A stretch of 64,000 bases of DNA from the NCBI GenBank assembly GCA_963826505.1, contig CAWGXG010000008.1, forward strand, positions 1,364,001-1,428,000, written 5' to 3'. The translations under genes and the position numbers were made by a program. This document shows positions 28,965-39,656 of the stretch, one piece after another (the first letter of the stretch is position 1; each line of letters begins with the position of its first letter). The stretch is from CAWGXG01 sp963826505 (GTDB taxonomy: Bacteria; Chloroflexota; Anaerolineae; Aggregatilineales; Aggregatilineaceae). The notes under the pieces were generated by a model. The model was not told the origin of the DNA. It did not search any database and saw only the letters and a list, made by a program, of their open reading frames with translations.

Positions 28965-31900
28965 ATGGATTCAGCGCCAGAATTCCTGAACCTGTTCGTC
29001 GAGCCGACGGGCGAGTTGATCTATTTCCTGGCCGTATTTGCCATCAGCCAGGCGACCCTGCTCATGGCATTCAACCAGCGGCTGCGCGGACCTTCCGAAA
29101 GAGCCGCCGGGCGCTACGCTATCTTGCTGACCGGCATTGTCGTGGCCTGGTTGGTAATGGGCGCGGGCGGCATGGTCGCGCTGATCACGGACACGCCCGA
29201 TAACGCCATCCTGCCCCCGCTCGAACGTGCCGTCAACGCGGCGGTGATTCTGTTGGCGAGCGCCGCCCTGCTGACTGCCGATAGTCCGACGCCGCGGCGC
29301 GAGATGTGGCGTGCATTGGGCGGCGTGCTGGCCGGGTTGACTGTATGTTACGCGATCACCGCAGTGATTTGGCACGGACAGGCCAGCGATCATGCCTTCA
29401 ACGATAGCGTGCTGGGCTATATTTGGACTTTTGTGCCCGGCCTTGGCCTGATTTTCGCCGCCAGCCTGCTGCTGACCCGCTATAAACAAACCGCCGACAT
29501 CCCGCTCAAACTGATCTTCTTCGCGGTTCTGCTGGCCGGATACAGCTACACCCTGGTTCGCATGAGCGCCAAGGAGCTCGAAGGCGACACATCCGGCGCG
29601 CTGCGGCTGGCCTTTCTCACCGGGATGCCCACCGTGACGATTGTCGTCTACCGTCTGGTATTGGAACGTCTGACCGCCGCGATCGACGAGGTCTCCGAGT
29701 ATGCCGAGGCCGTGTCGCGTCCGCAGCTGCCGGTCAGAGCGCCGGAACCGCCGCCGCGCCCGTCGCCAATGCCGATGCGATCTTCGCGCCCCAGCATGGC
29801 CCAGGCCGAGTTGATGACTCTGCTCAAGGCTATCGGTCTGATGTTGGACAAAGAGGAACCCGACCACATTCCGCGCCAGATCGTGATGGCAATGGCCAAC
29901 GTCCTCAAAGCCGACGTGGCCGTGCTGGTCTCGCAGGATGAAAATAGCTGGGCTGATGTGCTAGCCGCCTTCGACAACATCCAGCAGCGGCTCATCCCCG
30001 GTCTGGCGCTCAACCTGGAAGAACAGCCCACCCTGGTCGGCGCCTTGAGAGCAAAACGCAGCGCGCCCTGTATCCGGATCGCAACCTGGACGAGTTGGTC
30101 GATCTGTATACTCGACTCGACATCAGCCAGTTGGGCCCGGCCTACATCCAGCCGTTGCTGCGCGCTGGGCAGCTTGTCGCCGTCGCGATTGTCGGCCTGC
30201 CCTACACCAATCGCGAACTCAACGAGTTTGAAACAAGCTTGCTGGAAGGATTGGCTCCGGTGGCCGCGCGCTTGCTGTCGCTCAGCCGGGCCGCCCAGCG
30301 CATCCGCGTGGATGCCGAAGACGAAGCGATCAAGGACATCGTCGAAGGAGCCGCGCCCGATGCCATCGACCGCCAAAGCGTGATCGCCATTCGCCAGGAG
30401 ATGCAGTCCAGCCTCGAACTCGCCCAGGAACAGATCGGCGAACTCAGCCGCATGGTGCGCGATTTGCAGGTCGAGCTGGATTACGAGCGCAGCCGCGTCG
30501 CGCAACTGCTTGAAGACGGCGACGAGGCCATGTCGATTACCCAGCGCATCGAAGTCCTGTCGCACGAGCGCAAAGAATTGGCGGCAGAACGCGAATTGTT
30601 GGCGAAGGCGCTGCACGAAGCCCAAGCGACGCTGGTTTCCGCAAGCGGGGATACTGAGGATGACGTTTACGGGACGATGATCGACTCCCTCAAGCGCGAG
30701 CGCGACGAGTTGGAAGTCCAAAAGACCAAGCTTGAACGCCAGATTCACGAGGTGCGCGAGGCGCGTGAAGCGGCGGTGCCGCTCGCTCTGCGGGAAATGC
30801 TCGACGAACTCAGCACCGACAAGGCCCGGCTCGCCACGGAGCGCGACGAGCTGAGGTCGTCGCTCGAAGATGTGCAGTCGCAACTGCGGGCCCTGGGGGT
30901 CGAAGGCGGCCCTCTGGCAGTGGCCAAAGTGCTCAGCCAGCTCACGGATGAACGCAGTTATTACAAAGCCCGCGCCGAGAAAATCGCCAAAGAGCGCGAT
31001 CTGTTGTTGGCCGAGCGCAAGAAATTAGAGGATAAGCTGGCGCGCGAGGCCGAGCGTGAAGCTCAGATCGCCGCGCTCGAAGCCGATCTGCGCCGTCTGG
31101 CAGCCGACCGTGAAGCGCTGATCAATCAGCGCGACACCTCGCGCAACGAGCGCGACGAGCTGCTCAAGCAGCGCGATCAATGGATCGACCAGCGCAAGCG
31201 CCTCATCGCGGAAGCCACAGCCGCCCAGGCCGAGCTGGAAGACATGGTCTACGATTTGAACGAGGCCAACGGCGAGAAGAAACGCGCCGCTGAAGAACGC
31301 GCCCGAGTCGAAGCTGAACGCGATCGCATGCTGGCCGAAGCGCGCGCGCTGCAAACCGAACGCGATCAACTGATAGCGCGTGCCGAAGGTAACCGCGAGC
31401 TGCTTCAGCAGCTCGGCGCGGATGGCGTCGGCGCGCTCAAAGAGATGATCGACGATCTGACGCGCGAGCGTGAAAACCTCGAAAGCGAACTGGCCCGCGC
31501 CCAGGAGCAAATCGCCCTGCTCGATCACGCGCAGACCCGTGCTGCCGCTGGCGGTGTCACGCAGGCGACACAGCCCGTTGCGCCCGCCAATGCCGAGGTG
31601 GTCGTCTCTATCGCGCAGGAACTGCGCACGCCAATGAGCTCCATCATGGGGTATACCGACCTGCTGCTCAGCGAGTCGGTGGGCATTCTGGGGGCACTGC
31701 AGCGCCAGTTCTTACAGCGCGTGCAGGCCAATATCGACCGGCTGGCCCATCTGGTGAACGATCTGGTCAGCATCACCAAGCTGGACTCCGACGAGCTGCG
31801 TCTGACACCGGCCACGATCAACATGCTCGACGTGATCGACGATGCCATCACGTCGGCAGGCAACCAGTTCCGCGAAAAAGGCATCACGCTGCACATGAAT

Positions 31901-32347
31901 CTCGAAGAGGAGCTGCCGCCGCTGCGTGCCGACCGCGACGCCATGCACCAGGTGATCCTGCAGCTGCTTTCCAATGCCTATCTCGCCTCACCGGCCAACG
32001 GCGAAGTCGCGATCACGGCGCAACAGGTGACGCACTTTGTCCCGCGGCTGAGCGATGACACAGGCGCGCCGCCCAACCCGACCGAGGCGATCCTGGTCGA
32101 AGTGACCGACCAGGGCGGCGGCGTGGCGCCTGAAGAACAGCGGCGCGTCTTTGGGCGGCTCTACCGTGCCGACAATCCGCTAATCGAAGGATTGGGTGAT
32201 ACCGGCGTGGGACTATCCATCGCCAAAGCGCTGATCGAGGCCCACGGGGGCACTATTTGGCTTGAGAGCCAGCCCGGCCAGGGCAGCACTACGTTCTATT
32301 TTGCACTGCCACTGTCGGGTCATCATGTATTTGCAGAGGAAGGGTAG
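28965..32347 (+). CDS. Multi-pass histidine-kinase-like protein lacking the phospho-acceptor His
   Basis: About 1127 residues across one frame break near 30050 (a missing base restores LVGAL-ESKTQRALYPDRN). Order: seven or so hydrophobic helices (residues about 12-235); Pro-rich linker; GAF-like domain (about 285-450); very long charged coiled coil (about 455-860); dimerisation helix pair with ELRTPMSSIMGYTDLLL; GHKL ATPase with N box LQLLSNAYLA, G1 DQGGGVAPEE and G2 GDTGVGLSIAKAL. The H box reads AQELRTP instead of SHELRTP (codon CAG), so the phosphorylatable His is absent in this sequence. It may be a pseudokinase, or a sequence error. Followed 7 bases later by a TPT/LysM gene. Confidence 0.8.
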
Positions 32348-32354
32348 AGCCCCA

Positions 32355-34526
32355 ATGGAACGTCGCCGCGACCGCAGCAATGAATTAATCGTGGCCATCG
32401 CCGTGATCGGGACGCTGGCCCTGGCTCTGACGTTTGGCATCATCCTGACGCTGAGTAGCAACATGGATGATCTGACTTCCGGCGAAAAAACCAGTACGGC
32501 AGTCGCCCAATTCCTGCCTATTGATTCCAGTACGCCGCCGGCCGCCGCCACAGAGACTTTCACGCCCACAGCGACCGCATCGGACACGGCCACGCCCAGT
32601 CGGACGCCCACCCCGGTCCCGACTGATACGGCGACAGCCACGAGTACGCCGCTCCCGGCTCCCACCGATACGGCCCTGCCCGCGCCGACGGCTACTGACA
32701 CGCCAATCCCAGTTCCGACTGACACGGCTCCGCCCGCGCCGACCGATACGTCCGTGCCCACCATCGAGCCTGTGGCCACGGAAGTGCCAACAAGGGAGGC
32801 CGTCGCGCTGGCACCGTCCGCCACACCGGAACCGCCGACCGCCACTGCAACTTCGGTCCCAACAGACACTGCCACGCCGGCTCCGACCGACACGGTGACG
32901 GCTACGACCACATCGACGCCGATCCCGACGGATACCGCCACTTCTACAGCGACAGCAACGCCCATCCCGACGGATACGGCGACGAGCACTGCCACAGCAA
33001 CACCGATTCCAACCGATACGGTCACCGCAACCAGCACCGCGACCCCGATCCCAACCGATACCGCCACGGCTACGGCCACGGACACAGCAACGCCGATTCC
33101 AACAAACACGGCAACCGCTACAGCGACGGAAACAGCAACGCCCGTCCCGACGGATACGGCGACAAGTACGGCTACGGACACTCCAACGGCAATCCCGACG
33201 AGTACGGCTACCGCAACGGCGACAGCAACGCCCGTCCCGACGGATACGGCGACAAGTACGCCTACGGACACTCCAACGGCAATCCCAACGAGTACGGCTA
33301 CGGCGACCAATACCGCCACAGACACGCCAACTTTGACGCCAAGCCTGACACCGACTGTCACCGCGTCGGCGACACCCACATTCACGCCAACGGCTACCAC
33401 CACGGCGACAGACACGCCCACGGTAACACCGAGCCTGACGCCAACGGTGACCCCGAGCTTAACGCCAAGCCTGACACCGACCGTCACTGCTTCGGCGACA
33501 CCGACATTCACGCCAACGGCTACGGCCACCAACACGCCGACGGTGACGCCGAGTCTGACCCCGACCGTCACTGCGTCGGCCACATCGACATTCACGCCAA
33601 CGGCTACGGCTACTGATACACCGACGATGACTCCCAGCCTGACGCCGACGGTGACCCCATCTCGTACGCCAACCGCCACAGCCACCAACACGCCGACTGT
33701 GACGCCGAGTCTGACTCCGACTGTGACGCCATCACGAACGCCCACCGCCACGGCGACCGCAACTGCCACCGCTACAGCGACCAATACTCCGACCAACACG
33801 CCAACGGCAACGGCGACACCGACATCTACACCGACGGCGACACATACGCCAACGCCCACCATTACGCGGACGCCCAGCCGGACCCCTACCCTGTCGGCAA
33901 CGCTGACCTTCACCCCCTACCCGACGTTGACGCCCAGCATCACACCTTTTGGCGGCGAGCAGACAGCGACACCCGGTGCGAGCGGCTGTACCATTCCAGA
34001 AGAATGGATTGCCTACACGGTCCAGTCCGGCGACACGCTGTTCGCGCTTGCGCTGCGCTTTGGTCTGACCACGGCTGAACTGGCACAAGCCAACTGCATT
34101 GACGACCCCAACAATATCACCACCGGCCAGATTCTTTACGTGCCGCCGGGCAGCAACGTCACACCCTCCGCACCAACCGGACCCACCGGTCCCGCCAGCA
34201 ATTACAGCGCGTTCAACTGCGGCAACCCCAACGCGACCATCACGCAGCCGGTCGCGGGTACGCTGTTGCGCGGCGCGGTCGCCATCTACGGCACCGCCAC
34301 CGATCCGAACTTCCAGTTCTACCGGCTGCAAGTGTCCGGCAGCGGCACCAATGACCAGGACTTCGCAACACTCCAGGTCTATAACGCGCCGGTCGCAGGT
34401 GGACAATTGGGGACGATCAATACGGCGGCCTTTGCACCCGGCGATTACTGGCTGCGCCTGACGGTCGTCGATATGACTGGCAATTACGTTCCACAGTGCA
34501 CCGTGCAGGTGCGATTTGAGCGGTGA
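32355..34526 (+). CDS. Membrane-anchored Thr/Pro-repeat protein with LysM domain
   Basis: 723 residues from ATG 32355, preceded by GAGGAAGGG. N-terminal transmembrane or signal-anchor helix (LIVAIAVIGTLALALTFGII), then about 470 residues of Thr/Pro/Ala low complexity, a LysM domain (YTVQSGDTLFALALRFGL through ITTGQILYVPPG) and a C-terminal Ig-like beta domain with two Cys. Exported and tethered; LysM would contact peptidoglycan, with the TPT region as a long spacer. It follows the kinase-like gene by 7 bases, and ogt follows 1 base after its stop, so the three are probably cotranscribed. Long antisense open frames here are composition shadows. Confidence 0.82.
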   Translation: MERRRDRSNELIVAIAVIGTLALALTFGIILTLSSNMDDLTSGEKTSTAVAQFLPIDSSTPPAAATETFTPTATASDTATPSRTPTPVPTDTATATSTPLPAPTDTALPAPTATDTPIPVPTDTAPPAPTDTSVPTIEPVATEVPTREAVALAPSATPEPPTATATSVPTDTATPAPTDTVTATTTSTPIPTDTATSTATATPIPTDTATSTATATPIPTDTVTATSTATPIPTDTATATATDTATPIPTNTATATATETATPVPTDTATSTATDTPTAIPTSTATATATATPVPTDTATSTPTDTPTAIPTSTATATNTATDTPTLTPSLTPTVTASATPTFTPTATTTATDTPTVTPSLTPTVTPSLTPSLTPTVTASATPTFTPTATATNTPTVTPSLTPTVTASATSTFTPTATATDTPTMTPSLTPTVTPSRTPTATATNTPTVTPSLTPTVTPSRTPTATATATATATATNTPTNTPTATATPTSTPTATHTPTPTITRTPSRTPTLSATLTFTPYPTLTPSITPFGGEQTATPGASGCTIPEEWIAYTVQSGDTLFALALRFGLTTAELAQANCIDDPNNITTGQILYVPPGSNVTPSAPTGPTGPASNYSAFNCGNPNATITQPVAGTLLRGAVAIYGTATDPNFQFYRLQVSGSGTNDQDFATLQVYNAPVAGGQLGTINTAAFAPGDYWLRLTVVDMTGNYVPQCTVQVRFER

Positions 34527-34527
34527 C

Positions 34528-35019
34528 GTGAATGAGTTGACCGAACCTGTAACCGCGTTTCTCGCTACGCCGATCGGTGTGCTCGAAATCCGGGGCACAC
34601 CGCACGGACTCCAGGTCGTCCGCTTCTTGGACGAGCCGCTGGCGGTCCTGCCCGATCCGGACCCACTGCTACTGGATGCCGTCGTGCAGCTTGACGAATA
34701 CTTTCGAGGCGAGCGCAAGGACTTCGTACTCCCGCTCGCCTCGAATGGGACACCCTTTCAAGAACGTGTGTGGGCCGAAGTGCGCCATATTCCCTTTGGC
34801 GAAACGCGCACTTATGGCACCATCGCCGATGCGCTCGGCGACCGTAACGCCGTGCGCGCAGTTGGCGCGGCCAACGGGGCTAATCCGCTGGCGATCGTGG
34901 TGCCGTGTCATCGCGTGATCGGCAGCGACGGCGACCTGACCGGTTACGCGGGCGGCTTATGGCGTAAGGAGTGGTTACTGGCACACGAGGGCCGTCCCAC
35001 CCAGGCCCGTCTGTTCTAG
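34528..35019 (+). CDS. ogt: Methylated-DNA-protein cysteine methyltransferase
   Basis: 163 residues from GTG 34528 (TTG 34516 is possible). It transfers the alkyl group from O6-alkylguanine in DNA to its own Cys. The active-site motif IVVPCHRVI and the downstream GYAGGLWRKEWLLAHE are intact, and FQERVWAEVRHIPFGETRTY is the helix-turn-helix DNA-binding stretch. The length fits Ogt/AGT without an Ada domain. It is translationally close to the TPT/LysM gene, an association that looks incidental. Confidence 0.93.
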   Translation: MNELTEPVTAFLATPIGVLEIRGTPHGLQVVRFLDEPLAVLPDPDPLLLDAVVQLDEYFRGERKDFVLPLASNGTPFQERVWAEVRHIPFGETRTYGTIADALGDRNAVRAVGAANGANPLAIVVPCHRVIGSDGDLTGYAGGLWRKEWLLAHEGRPTQARLF

Positions 35020-35196
35020 CACAGCGCTCCCGCCTGTTCCCCAACGCCCGACCACCGCCCACTTGCCAAACCCGGCACGCGCGTTACACTTGCCAGCGGC
35101 TTGTGATACCCGCTGCGTCCTGCGCGACCCGATCCCTGGCCCGTGTGATGCTGCGCAGTTCACATCTTCCCATCCCAGCCCATAACGGAGTGGCTT

Positions 35197-36775
35197 ATGT
35201 TGTATCGTATGCGTTTCGCTGCGCTTGCCATGATCGGGTTGATCGCATGTGTGATCGCCCTGCCCGCCCTGCCATCACCGGGTGGCGTCTCGGCGGCCCA
35301 AGGGCCGACCGCGTTGCCGACGAATACACCGCGCGCAACCGCTTTGCCGACCAACACGCCGCGCTTCACGCCGACGCCGATCGTCCCAACGCTGACGGCT
35401 ACACCTTCGCACGACCGCCTCACTGACGCCCAGTCCGACGCTCACTCCCTCGGAGACGCCTACGCCAACGCCCACCGAGCAAACGTTCCTGCCCACGCCG
35501 ACGCTGTACTATCCGCCGGACTACGAACCGCGCCAGGCGCAGCCGACCGCGATACCGACGGCCATGCCACGCTTCCGCTCGCTGGACGAAAACGGCCAGC
35601 CTTACGAGCTGCTCAACGTGCTGCTCATCGGCAACGACGGCAACGTCCAGCCGGGTGAGCCGTTCCACACGGACACGATGATCGTCGTTTCGATCAACCG
35701 CGATACCAACACGGTCAGCATGATCTCGCTGCCACGCGACCTGTTCGTCTACATCCCCAACTGGGGCATGGCGCGTCTGAATTTAGCCTGGGGCTACGGC
35801 GAGTCGATCGGCTGGACGGACGGCGGCTGGGGCATGATGCGCCAGACCATTCTTTACAATTTCGGGATCGAGACCCACTATTACGCGATGGTCGATTTCA
35901 CCGGATTCGAGGAAATCATCGATGCGCTGGGCGGCGTCACGATTGCCGTGGATTGCCCGATTCTCGATTACGTTTGCACATCAAATTGCGATGACAACAT
36001 CGCTGATAATGAAACCTACGATCTCAAGACATTGGGCGTCGGCGTGTACGATATGGACGCCGAATTGGCGCTATGGTACGCCCGCAGCCGCAAGAATACT
36101 ATCGACTTCGACCGGGGCCGCCGCCAGCAGCAGTTGCTACGCGCCATGTGGGCCAAGGCCAAAGACAGCGGCTTGATCACGCAGGTCCCGAGTCTATATG
36201 ATCAGATCACGTCCGTCGTGCAAACCAATATGCCCCTTCAGGAAGTTCTGCCGCTAATTCCGCTGGCGCTCAGCATTCAACCTAACGACATTGAAAACCA
36301 TTTCTTCCGCAAGGGGATCGAGACGATCGCCTGGTCGCCGGACGGCGTAGCCAACGTCCAACTGCCCGATCCCACCGGCGGAATGAACCGCCTGATCGAG
36401 AACTTCTTACAGCCGCCGACCCAAAACCGTCTGCGCCTGGAAAACGCGCGTATTGCCATCTATAACGGGACGACCAACCCCGGTTGGGATCTCGTCGCCG
36501 CGGACCGGCTGGTGTGGGAAGGTTTCGCCCCAGTAGCTATGGGAGCGGCGGACTCGACCGACTACCCCGACACGATCATCACGGATTACACTGGGGCCAG
36601 CAAAGGCAGCAGTCTTAACGATCTCGTGAGCCTGCTAAACATCCGTCCCGAAAACATCCGTGTCGAGCCAGACCCCAACCGGACAGTAGATTTCAAGATT
36701 GTGCTGGGCGGGAGCTATAACTCGTGTGTGGGCCGCCAATGGGTCGATCCGGCGACCATGCTTGGAGACGGATAA
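35197..36775 (+). CDS. LytR-CpsA-Psr (LCP) family protein
   Basis: About 525 residues across one frame break near 35410, repaired by dropping one C in the Thr/Pro linker; both sides then encode a continuous linker. Signal or anchor helix at the N-terminus, TPT linker, then the LCP domain: NVLLIGNDG, SMISLPRDLFVYIP, GMARLNLAW, DFTGFEEIIDALGGV and the Arg motif ARSRKNTIDFDRGRRQQQ. A C-terminal LytR_C-like segment (ENARIAIYNGTTNPGWD) follows. LCP enzymes attach glycopolymers to peptidoglycan from polyprenyl-phosphate carriers outside the membrane. The conserved Arg and Asp residues are present. Confidence 0.87.
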
Positions 36776-36863
36776 CCGGGTGTCCGGTTGCGCTGGGCTT
36801 CGTTTGCGCATAAGCTAACGAGAGATGCGGGCCGCCGATAGCCTGATGGTCTGGGAGGGTGGA

Positions 36864-37409
36864 GTGAAACGAGCGCGCGTACCCCTGGTGTTGTGGATCG
36901 CCGTATTGCTGGGCGTCTTGGTGATCAGCGCCTGCGGTGATGATGGCGACAATCTTCCGCCGAGCGTCATTATCACCATCCAGCCGGAACCAGTCGCTAC
37001 GGTGCTCCCCGGCTGCGTCAGTACCGACCTCGAAGGATGGTACGAAGTCGTAAGCACATTGATCATCACCTATCGCGACGAAAGCCGCGCCGCGGTCGAT
37101 GTGGAACCCGCGGAAGTCGCCCCGGTCGTGAATCGGCTCGTCGAGTTGCGCGACGCGATGGGCCGCCAGCCAGCACCAGAATGCGCGGTGCTTACTCACA
37201 ATATGGTCATGCTCTACGTGCGCGACATCCTCACTGCCTACCAGCGTTATGGCAACGGCGTCCTGTCACATGATGCACTGCGCACTCAGATCGATGCCTC
37301 CACGGGTGAAATCGATACCAGCATCTCCGATCTGCTCAAAACCGTGCAGGGCACGCTCGAGCAGGAACTGGCCGACACGCGCGCCACTGAGGGCGCTCCA
37401 TCCCAATAA
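36864..37409 (+). CDS. Lipoprotein of unknown function
   Basis: 181 residues from GTG 36864, preceded by GGGAGGGTGGA. The signal ends VISAC|GDD, a clean lipobox. The mature part has a short linker and a helical domain with two Cys (PGCVSTDLEGWYEVV and PAPECAVLTHN) and a repeated heptad-like C-terminus. No known domain was recognised. It lies about 90 bases after the LCP gene in the same direction and could be cotranscribed. Confidence 0.72.
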   Translation: MKRARVPLVLWIAVLLGVLVISACGDDGDNLPPSVIITIQPEPVATVLPGCVSTDLEGWYEVVSTLIITYRDESRAAVDVEPAEVAPVVNRLVELRDAMGRQPAPECAVLTHNMVMLYVRDILTAYQRYGNGVLSHDALRTQIDASTGEIDTSISDLLKTVQGTLEQELADTRATEGAPSQ

Positions 37410-37518
37410 TCGAATGAAACTGACCCCATCCCTGTGACAGGCGGCCGGTGTCCGAGTTAACTCTGCGGTTTTGCTCCACCAAACCCGGAAAACAGGGCTG
37501 CCAGCCTCACCTCATCCC

Positions 37519-37548
37519 TTGCTTGCCATCCATCGGGTCAGGTATAAT
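37519..37548 (+). promoter_or_regulatory. Promoter of yebC
   Basis: TTGCTT (37519-37524), an 18-base spacer and TATAAT (37543-37548). The leader to the ATG at 37670 is about 115 bases with no obvious structure. Confidence 0.55.
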
Positions 37549-37669
37549 GAAGGCGTCATATCCTGCCAGAAACAACCTGGGAATGTGACACCCGAATGGA
37601 CAATGTGAACCGATAATGGTACTCGTTTGAGGCACAACCAGATCGTCACGCATGTGGAAAGGTTGAAGC

Positions 37670-38426
37670 ATGTCTGGTCACAGTAAATGGTCAACCATTA
37701 AGCGCAAGAAAGGCGCAGAAGACGCCAAGCGCGGCAAGATTTTTACCAAGATCGCACGCGAGATCACGATGGCGGCCCGCAAAGGTGGTCCGGATGTTGA
37801 GTTCGAACCCCTCGCTGCGCCTGGCAGTTGAAAAAGCGCGCGCGGCCAATATGCCCAAAGATAACGTTGAGCGTGCCATTAATCGCGGCGCGGGCACCGG
37901 CGACGACGCGGCAGAAATGGAAGAAATTGTCTATGAAGGTTATGGTCCCAACGGCGTCGCCCTGGTGATCAACGTCGTCACTGACAACCGCAACCGCACC
38001 CTCGCGGATTTGAAGTACGTGCTCAACCGCAACAACGGCAGCCTCGCCAGCGGTGGATCGGTGACGTGGCAGTTCGATCAGAAGGGCTATATCGAAGTCG
38101 ACGGCAAGAACGTGAATTACGACGATCTTTTCCTCACCGCCGCAGACGCTGGCGCGGACGACGTGCAGGACGAAGAGGACGTCTATTCGGTCTACACTCC
38201 GCGTGACGAATTGGGCGCAGTCGTGTCGGCGCTTGAAGACGCCGGGTATGCCGTTGGCGAGCGCGAGCTGATCTGGGTGCCCAAAAACGAAGTCACCCTG
38301 CCGGTTGACGACTCGATTCACGTCATGAACCTGATCGAAAAGCTCGAAGACCTGGACGACGTGCAGCGCGTCGCGTCTAACCTGGAACTGACCGACGAAG
38401 TCGCCGAAGCACTGGCCGCCGCCTGA
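37670..38426 (+). CDS. yebC: YebC/PmpR-family protein (TACO1-like)
   Basis: About 251 residues. The N-terminus MSGHSKWSTIKRKKGAEDAK and KRGKIFTKIAREITMAARKG is unmistakable. One extra T near 37802 shifts the frame; removing it gives ESNPSLRLAVEKARAANMPK as in the family. The family was called transcription regulators but several members act in translation, relieving ribosome stalls; cytoplasmic. It sits directly upstream of ruvC-ruvA, a very common arrangement. The single-base break in so conserved a place is more likely a sequence error than a pseudogene. Confidence 0.92.
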
Positions 38427-38461
38427 TCGGACCAACACCTCTCAGTTTGCGTGAGATACTC

Positions 38462-38501
38462 AGCCGCGTACCCCGTGGGCGGTTCGCGGCTTGGTTGTTT
38501 T
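38462..38501 (+). terminator. Hairpin between yebC and ruvC
   Basis: A 7-bp stem AGCCGCG (38462-38468) with CGCGGCT (38485-38491), followed by a T-rich TGGTTGTTTT. The loop is 16 bases. It could be a weak terminator or attenuator separating yebC from ruvCA. Confidence 0.45.
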
Positions 38502-38517
38502 GGACGGGAGATACTCC

Positions 38518-39012
38518 ATGCTGGTGCTCGGCATCGATCCCGGCACCGCGACGACCGGCTTTGGACTGGTCCGCGAACACGCCGACGGCGCGCTTGAAGC
38601 GGTGCATTATGGCGTAATCACGACTCCGGCGCGCACACCTATGGCCGAACGGCTGCAGCAGATTTACCGCGAAATGACGACGCTGATCGCCACCTATCAT
38701 CCCGACTCGGCAGCGGTCGAAACGCTGTTTTTCGGCAAGAACGTCACAACGGCGATCACGGTTGCGCAGGGGCGTGGCGTGATCCTGCTGGCGCTGGCCG
38801 AGGCCGGATTGCCAATCCGGGAATACAAGCCTTCGGAAATCAAGCAGGCCATCGCCGGGTACGGCAATGCGGACAAACGTCAGGTACAGGAGATGATTCG
38901 CCAACTGCTGGAGCTGGACGAACTGCCGCGCCCAGACGATGCCGCTGACGGCCTGGGCGTCGCCATTACCGACCTGAACGCCAGTCGTTTTGAGCGCCTG
39001 TCCTCGGACTGA
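38518..39012 (+). CDS. ruvC: Holliday junction resolvase RuvC
   Basis: 164 residues from ATG 38518 (GGGAG upstream). It cuts Holliday junctions symmetrically with Mg2+ during recombination repair. Catalytic carboxylates are visible in VLGIDPGTATTGF (Asp7), AVETLFFGKN (Glu) and the late DDAADGLGVA (two Asp). Normal length. It is followed 42 bases later by ruvA. ruvB is not in this window. Confidence 0.95.
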   Translation: MLVLGIDPGTATTGFGLVREHADGALEAVHYGVITTPARTPMAERLQQIYREMTTLIATYHPDSAAVETLFFGKNVTTAITVAQGRGVILLALAEAGLPIREYKPSEIKQAIAGYGNADKRQVQEMIRQLLELDELPRPDDAADGLGVAITDLNASRFERLSSD

Positions 39013-39054
39013 GTTGCCCTCCGGGCCGGAACGCGCACGAAAGCGAGAAACGCT

Positions 39055-39627
39055 ATGATCGACAGGATCACCGGGCAGGTCGTCAGTGTGAACGAGTCCA
39101 CGATCGTGGTTATGGTGGGCGGCATCGGGCTGCGCGCCCGCGTGCCGCGCACGGTGCAGCAAGCGGTCGGGACGGGCCAGCACGTGACGCTCTACACCCA
39201 TCTCGCCGTGCGCGAAGATGAGATCGCCCTGTACGGCTTCGTCGAGCCGGACGAGCGCGCACTGTTCGAAACGCTGATCGGCGTCAGCGGCGTCGGGCCG
39301 CGCATCGCGCTGGCCGTGCTCGGCACGCTGACCGTCGAGCACCTGACCAACGCGGTCGCCCGTGAAGAACCCGAAATCCTGACGCGTGTCCCTGGCGTGG
39401 GCAAGAAGTTGGCCCAAAAACTGGTGTTCGAGCTGCGCGATCGCATCGCCGCCGGGTCAGTGAGCGGGCTGGCCGCGATCAGCGATCTGGATACCGACGT
39501 GCTCGCCGCGCTGACCGCACTCGGTTACAGCGTGGTCGAAGCGCAGGCCGCGCTGCAAGCTATCCCGCGCGACGCGCCACCCGATGTCGAGGAGCGCGTG
39601 CGCCTTGCTCTGGACTATTTTGCGTAA
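39055..39627 (+). CDS. ruvA: Holliday junction branch migration protein RuvA
   Basis: 190 residues. It binds Holliday junctions as tetramers and loads the RuvB motor. The OB-fold start MIDRITGQVVSV, the tandem helix-hairpin-helix motifs (LIGVSGVGPRIALAVLG and ILTRVPGVGKKLAQKLVFEL) and the C-terminal domain III (DVLAALTALGYSVVEAQAAL) are all present. Operon with ruvC. The next gene, thyX, follows 29 bases downstream. Confidence 0.96.
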   Translation: MIDRITGQVVSVNESTIVVMVGGIGLRARVPRTVQQAVGTGQHVTLYTHLAVREDEIALYGFVEPDERALFETLIGVSGVGPRIALAVLGTLTVEHLTNAVAREEPEILTRVPGVGKKLAQKLVFELRDRIAAGSVSGLAAISDLDTDVLAALTALGYSVVEAQAALQAIPRDAPPDVEERVRLALDYFA

Positions 39628-39656
39628 CGTGCCAATTCCCCGTGAGAGATGATCCT

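Noticed and set aside
32213..33913. 566-codon antisense frame opposite the TPT region of the LysM gene
   Set aside because: A composition shadow of the ACG/CCG repeats; no ribosome site or folded domain.
37670..38426. Programmed +1 frameshift in yebC and the other broken genes
   Set aside because: No slippery codon, stop-codon pause or downstream structure is shared among the sites, and the contexts of the extra bases differ.
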